From contig JAJZKJ010000088.1 in assembly GCA_021804195.1 (NCBI GenBank), forward strand, positions 1-7,900: 7,900 nt of DNA, given 5' to 3'. The stretch's first letter is position 1. Every line of letters begins with the position of its first letter. A program made the position numbers and the translations under genes. Shown here in pieces: positions 6,342 to 7,900 of the stretch. This DNA comes from Acidobacteriota bacterium (lineage in GTDB: Bacteria > Planctomycetota > Phycisphaerae > WQYP01 > JAJZKJ01). The notes below the pieces were generated by a model, which was not told where the DNA came from, did not search any database, and saw only the letters and a list, made by a program, of their open reading frames with translations.

Positions 6342-7037
6342 TCAGGATGGCGGCGGACCCGCCCGGCGGCCACGCGGACTATTGCCGGGATGGCCGGACT
6401 CTTTATGCAAGCGCGAGGATAAAGCGGGACGGGAACGCAAGTCCGCATCAGAATTTCCCGCCTCTGACTGGTAATCACGCACGAGACGGATAAGCGTTTG
6501 CACCGTTTGATCCAATTCGTTGTTCATCACCATGTGCGGGTAGGCGCCCGAGAGCCTGGCCTCCCGAATTTCCCGCTGGGCCCGGGCGATTCGCCGGCGA
6601 ATCACATCCGGCTCATCGCGCCCCCGGCTGGTAAGCCGGCGGGCAAGCTCCCGCGCGCTCGGCGGAAGAATGAAAATTCCCACCGCCGCCGGAAAAAGTC
6701 CGGACACTTGCCTGCCACCCTGGACGTCAATTTCCAGCAGGACGGTCCGGCCGCGCGCCAGGGCCGCGACCACGGGTTGCCGGAGCGTTCCATACCAATG
6801 GCCGAACACCCGGGCATATTCAAGAAAATCGCCGGATTCGCGACGCCGGCGAAATTCATATTCATCTATAAATATATATCTTTTTGCCTGTTTATCCTGG
6901 GGCTTGCGGGGGCGCGTGGTGGCGGAAAGCGCGAAGGAAGCCGGCAGTTCCCGCGCCAGCCGCCGGCAGATGGTTGATTTGCCGACGCCGGACGGTCCGG
7001 AAATGAATAAAAGCAGCCCTGTTGACTTCATGGTCAT
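6342..7037 (-). CDS. gmk: Guanylate kinase with C-terminal extension
   Basis: Converts GMP and ATP to GDP and ADP in the cytoplasm, an essential step of purine nucleotide supply. The P-loop GPSGVGKST is at residues 14-22, the GMP-binding TTRPR at 40-44, GHWYGT at about 79-84, EIDVQGGRQV at 102-111, FILPPS at 122-127 with the following RR-rich lid segment, and NNELD at 172-176. The kinase core ends at about residue 190. A tail of about 40 residues rich in R, S, G and P follows, making 231 residues against roughly 205-210 for common bacterial Gmk. The ATG at 7037 overlaps the yicC stop as ATGA, pointing to translational coupling; ATG at 7031 is an equally plausible start two codons later. The upstream partner is yicC and a JAMM peptidase gene follows. 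Confidence 0.95.
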   Translation of the reverse strand: MTMKSTGLLLFISGPSGVGKSTICRRLARELPASFALSATTRPRKPQDKQAKRYIFIDEYEFRRRRESGDFLEYARVFGHWYGTLRQPVVAALARGRTVLLEIDVQGGRQVSGLFPAAVGIFILPPSARELARRLTSRGRDEPDVIRRRIARAQREIREARLSGAYPHMVMNNELDQTVQTLIRLVRDYQSEAGNSDADLRSRPALSSRLHKESGHPGNSPRGRRAGPPPS

Positions 7038-7900
7038 TGCACATTCTGAACCTGTTCCTTGACGCGGTTGATCGCTTCCTTGATCTGCAGCGTCCAGCGC
7101 GCCAACTGGCCGTCGCTGCACTTGCTGCCGATGGTGTTGGTCTCGCGCAACATTTCCTGGGCGATGAAATCCAGCGTTCGTCCGACCTGCGACTCGTCGG
7201 CTTGCGTTACCTGAGTGAAATGATCCAGGTGCGCGGCCAGGCGGGTCAATTCCTCGCTGATATCCGCCCGTTCCGAAAACAGCGCCACTTCCCGCAGCAG
7301 ATCCGAATCGCTCAGCGAGAGTTTGGCTTCATGGACAAGCTGGAGCACCCGCGCCCGCAGCCGTTCATGATATTGCCGGGCCGCCGCCGGCGCCTGGCGG
7401 CGAATGTTTTCCAGCGCCTCGCCAATGGCGGCCAACTGTTCGCGCAGGTCCCGCCACAAAGCCTGGCCTTCCCGGCGGCGCATCTGCAGCAACTGCGCGA
7501 TCGCTTCGTCGGTCAATCGTAGAACCAGCGCCCGTTGCCGCAGCGCCTCTTCTTCATTCGAGTGGCTGGGCAGGCATACGCCCGGCAGAGAAAGTATCTG
7601 CGCCAGATCAATGGTCAAGGCGGCGTGATCGGGCTTTTCCCGCCAGACGCCTTGCGCCAGCGAAAGCAGTTGTTCCAGATACAATCGGGCCGCCGCCAGG
7701 TTCACCGGGGCCGCCGCGGCGGATTCCGGACGCACGGCCGATACCGTCACCGTTATCGCGCCGCGGCCGAGTTTTTCCCGCAACCGCCGCTCGATTTCCA
7801 CTTCGCAATCGGCCATATCGTCGGGCAGACGAATCACGGTTTTCAAAAAACGGTTATTTACGGATCGTATTTCCCCCTGGCAGGAAAAGTCGGGGTGCTC
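7034..7900 (-). CDS. yicC: YicC family protein (endoribonuclease-like), 5' end beyond window
   Basis: Member of the YicC/YloC family (TIGR00255), described in E. coli as an endoribonuclease that affects small-RNA turnover. The frame is open to the window edge, giving 288 visible residues; E. coli YicC is of similar length, so only about 10-15 N-terminal residues (the usual MTGFGRA segment) should be missing. The visible N-terminus contains GEIRSVNNRFLKTVIRLP, matching the conserved family block. A TTG at 7846 falls inside this block, at the L of FLK, and is not a start. The middle is helical and charged. The C-terminal DUF1732 domain carries the hallmark GRTLDFIAQEMLRETNTIGSK and ends in IKEQVQNV-like sequence (RVKEQVQNVQ). 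The stop overlaps the gmk start by four bases. Pairing of yicC with gmk is widespread in bacteria, which adds support. Confidence 0.95.
   Translation of the reverse strand, partial: EHPDFSCQGEIRSVNNRFLKTVIRLPDDMADCEVEIERRLREKLGRGAITVTVSAVRPESAAAAPVNLAAARLYLEQLLSLAQGVWREKPDHAALTIDLAQILSLPGVCLPSHSNEEEALRQRALVLRLTDEAIAQLLQMRRREGQALWRDLREQLAAIGEALENIRRQAPAAARQYHERLRARVLQLVHEAKLSLSDSDLLREVALFSERADISEELTRLAAHLDHFTQVTQADESQVGRTLDFIAQEMLRETNTIGSKCSDGQLARWTLQIKEAINRVKEQVQNVQ

Noticed and set aside
6334..6343. Palindrome GATAATTATC at the gmk stop codon
   Set aside because: It is a short loopless palindrome with no T-run or flanking stem beyond two further pairs, too weak to call a terminator or operator.
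6242..6478. N-terminal extension of the JAMM protein up to 6478
   Set aside because: The extra 79 residues overlap the gmk coding region, are basic low-complexity sequence, and lie before the normal start of the JAMM fold at 6241.
7844..7846. TTG at 7846 as start of yicC
   Set aside because: The frame is open through to 7900 and the bases before it encode conserved YicC residues (GEIRSVNNRF), so this codon is internal.

Overview
The window looks like ordinary chromosomal DNA from a fairly GC-rich bacterium. It holds seven protein genes and no RNA gene, IS element, phage gene or CRISPR array that I can recognise. Gene density is high, with 4-base ATGA overlaps between cotranscribed genes, and promoters and Shine-Dalgarno sites look sigma70/AGGAG-like. 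The yicC-gmk pair occurs in several phyla, including Firmicutes, deltaproteobacteria and the PVC group, so the sequence alone does not place the organism.

Region 1 (1-2056, + strand) carries two overlapping membrane permease genes of a BmpA-type nucleoside ABC importer (NupP/NupQ or RnsC/RnsD-like). The ATPase and the lipoprotein binding subunit would be expected upstream, outside the window. The first permease is interrupted near its N-terminus by an apparent frameshift in a run of six G (122-127). Correcting it to five G joins a TM1-bearing N-terminus in one frame to the rest of the permease in another.

Region 2 (2083-4850, - strand) converges on region 1 with only 26 AT-only bases between the stop codons. 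It holds a large cytoplasmic PAS-PAS-PAS-GGDEF-EAL protein of cyclic-di-GMP signalling. The EAL active site is intact, the GGDEF motif is GGDDF, and the inhibitory RxxD site is kept. A strong extended -10 promoter and a roughly 105-base leader with an inverted repeat lie upstream of it. A weak terminator ends the next gene.

Region 3 (4851-5770, - strand) is a single classical short-chain dehydrogenase (glucose 1-dehydrogenase-like) with a GTG start, a good ribosome binding site and its own candidate promoter built on a tandem 9-bp repeat.

Region 4 (5771-7900, - strand) is an operon reading yicC (5' end cut by the window edge), gmk and a small JAMM/M67 metallopeptidase. It ends in a perfect 15-bp hairpin two bases after the last stop codon. 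The linkage of yicC and gmk is classic. The JAMM gene stands where rpoZ often follows gmk and has no visible ubiquitin-like or ThiF partner.

I do not see a clear new multi-gene system. The items most worth checking are the permease frameshift, the gmk-JAMM linkage with the long Gmk tail, the terminal hairpin, and the structured leader of the cyclic-di-GMP gene.
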